Shown here: positions 62,361 through 64,000 of the stretch, piece after piece | Layout of the letters: every line of letters begins with the position of its first letter | How positions within the stretch are numbered: the first letter of the stretch is position 1 | Source: Sarcophilus harrisii | Lineage: Eukaryota; Chordata; Mammalia; Dasyuromorphia; Dasyuridae | Reading direction: 5' to 3' | Length of the DNA stretch: 64,000 bases | Assembly (NCBI RefSeq): GCF_902635505.1 | Contig: NC_045431.1 | Coordinates: forward strand, 5,380,501 to 5,444,500 | Notes under the pieces: model-generated | Database searches by the model: none | What the model was told of the DNA's origin: nothing | Seen by the model: the letters and a program-made list of their open reading frames with translations, nothing else | Made by a program: the position numbers and the translations under genes

Positions 62361-64000
62361 CTTTAAGAAAAGTAAAGATATTAGTGCATGAATGCTTTCT
62401 TATCTCAAACTGTTTAGGTAGTCAAGAAAAGACAAATTATTCTGTAAGGACCCTGAAAGTTAGTATTACTAAAGATGAACAATCTAGATTTTTTTAATAA
62501 TGAAGATTTAGTTCCTCTTATAAGGGAAATGTCAAATACTGAAATAAGAAACTATAATACAGAGAAGCCCATAAAATAAAAATCATCTCAATTCTTTTGT
62601 TAATTTATCAATTTTCTATCACTTTATACATAATCTTCCTTTAATAGAGCTTTTGTTGTTAATTTTCAGTGTAAACAATACGACAAAATATTTTTTTAAT
62701 AAAGATGCTGTTTGATTTTATGGATTAAGTGAAACAAAAATTGTGTGAATGTTTTTCACTCATAAAATCTCATACATCTGATGATCTCTCATAGTGGTGG
62801 CAACCTGTGATTATGTTTCTTCTGAAGAACTTCAGATTAATGATGGAAATTTAAATGTCTTTATCAAAATAGGACAAAGATGTAGAAATTTATAATTACA
62901 TATTTTATTACTGATATTCAGATAAACGGTGGTAAAATTATGACCGTAGAAACATAATAAGCAAAAAAGATTTCATTGTAAAAATGTTTTATCATTACAT
63001 AAAACATTATGAAATCAATGACGAGTGGTAAAAGAAATCTAACTGATAAGGTATCTTCTTTTTACAGTCATACTCAAAAAAGAAAAGCAATCTCTTCCTT
63101 TGGCTTCCAGAAAGCAAACCTTATCTAGAATTATGTCATGATCAGCTGTAAAGAGCAACTGTCTATAATTTACATCTTTTGCTTATTCTGACCCCTCACA
63201 TATATATTCATTAATTCATCCATTCAAAAAGCATTTTCTAAGTACCTGCCATCTGCAAAATATGTGCAAGACACTGTGGGAGACTCCTTAAGGAGTTTAC
63301 AAATGAACAGAGGAGATAAAAATGGCTAAGACCAAGCAGAAGGATATAAAATGCATGTGCCAGTGGACAGGGGACGATCACTTCCAGGTTGCAGTTGGAG
63401 GTTGTATCCAAAGAAAGCTTCCTGGAGGAGGTGTATTTGAATTAGGCTTTGAATAACAGGAAAGATGTCAGCAGGCAAGGGCATGGGAGGGCAGGGAAAG
63501 CACATGTCACCTTATGCGCCAAGGTTCAGAACTGGAAAATGTGAGATCTGCTCAGGGTACGGAAAACGGACTAGTCTGGACAATCACAGACTAGTAAAAG
63601 GGACAAATGTGAATGAGGTAAGACTGGAAAGTTAGACAGAGTTTTACCATGTTTAACGCATATTAGATTGCATGTCATATAGGCATATAGGGGAGGGGAG
63701 GAGGGGAAAGGGGGAACACAAGGTTTTTCAAGGGTCAATGTTGAAAAAATTGCCCTTGCATATGTTTTAAAAATAAAAAACTTCAATTAAAAAAAAAAAA
63801 AAAGGATTGGAAAGTTAGGTTGGAACCAGACCAGAAGCAAATCAGAATTGGCAAAAAATACCAGAAACAGTTTTGTTTTTTAAGTCCAGGCCTTTTAAAA
63901 GAAGGTCTATGGTGTTTTTTTTTTTTTTGGGGGGGGGGATGGGAGTTTTTAATCTTCAGTATATATTAACAACACCCTGAAGCATCAAGGACAAATGAGC
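62361..64000 (-). other. BOD1L1: BOD1L1 intron running off the window
   Basis: AT-rich, with no further coding exon recognised. An L2/MIR-like region lies at about 63200-63480 ('taagtacctgccatctgc', 'aaggagtttacaaatgaac') and an RTE SINE at about 63637-63802. Confidence 0.6.
63637..63802 (+). repeat. RTE-derived SINE with target-site duplication
   Basis: The 3' blocks are 'gggtcaatgttgaaaaaatt', 'gcccttgcatatgttttaaa' and an A-tail. Flanks AGACTGGAAAGTTAG (63621-63635) and GGATTGGAAAGTTAG (63804-63818) differ at two bases and fit a target-site duplication. Confidence 0.7.

Overview
The window is marsupial nuclear DNA holding the NKX3-2 locus and the 3' end of BOD1L1. Both genes are read on the minus strand, in the same order and orientation as on human 4p15. 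The marsupial assignment rests on the repeats: tRNA-derived SINEs of the WALLSI/WSINE type (9.76, 10.70, 27.72 and 58.44 kb), RTE-derived SINEs ending in a '...ATAAAAAGCTATAATAAA' tail (2.3, 19.8 and 63.7 kb), and many copies of the marsupial L1 3' end. Alongside these are old MIR, L2 and CR1/L3 copies shared by all mammals. The species cannot be settled from this sequence.

Layout. From 1 to 21 kb lies gene-free flank downstream of NKX3-2. It is AT-rich, full of LINE, SINE and LTR relics and microsatellites, and interrupted by one strong CpG island at 6.2-8.0 kb. From 21 to 36.4 kb there are several long CpG-rich blocks without a recognisable protein-coding gene. They hold a few AT-rich, non-repetitive islets (23.85-24.08, 28.30-28.46, 34.83-35.23 and 35.58-35.69 kb) that look like regulatory elements. 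NKX3-2 occupies about 36.5-41.1 kb: a two-exon NK-class homeobox gene with an apparently intact 320-codon reading frame, a 1.84 kb intron and a CpG-island promoter. The island continues upstream to about 44.7 kb. From 44.7 to 52.1 kb is intergenic DNA rich in L1-type LINE debris. From 52.1 to 64 kb are the last five coding exons of BOD1L1, with its AT-hook exon, acidic exon, basic C-terminus and 3'UTR. The introns contain a CR1/L3 endonuclease-domain relic and SINEs.

Function. NKX3-2 is a repressor homeodomain factor of axial and jaw-joint chondrogenesis. The chain of CpG islands and islets around it fits the extended regulatory domain of a developmental transcription factor. BOD1L1 is a ubiquitous replication-fork protection and chromatin factor, so the two genes are neighbours but not partners. 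I found no new protein system here. The best leads are structural: a minisatellite that includes the NKX3-2 stop codon, a tandem NAGNAG splice acceptor, a polyalanine tract, two inverted LTRs of one family, an inverted repeat near 1.3-1.7 kb, and several precise short tandem duplications.
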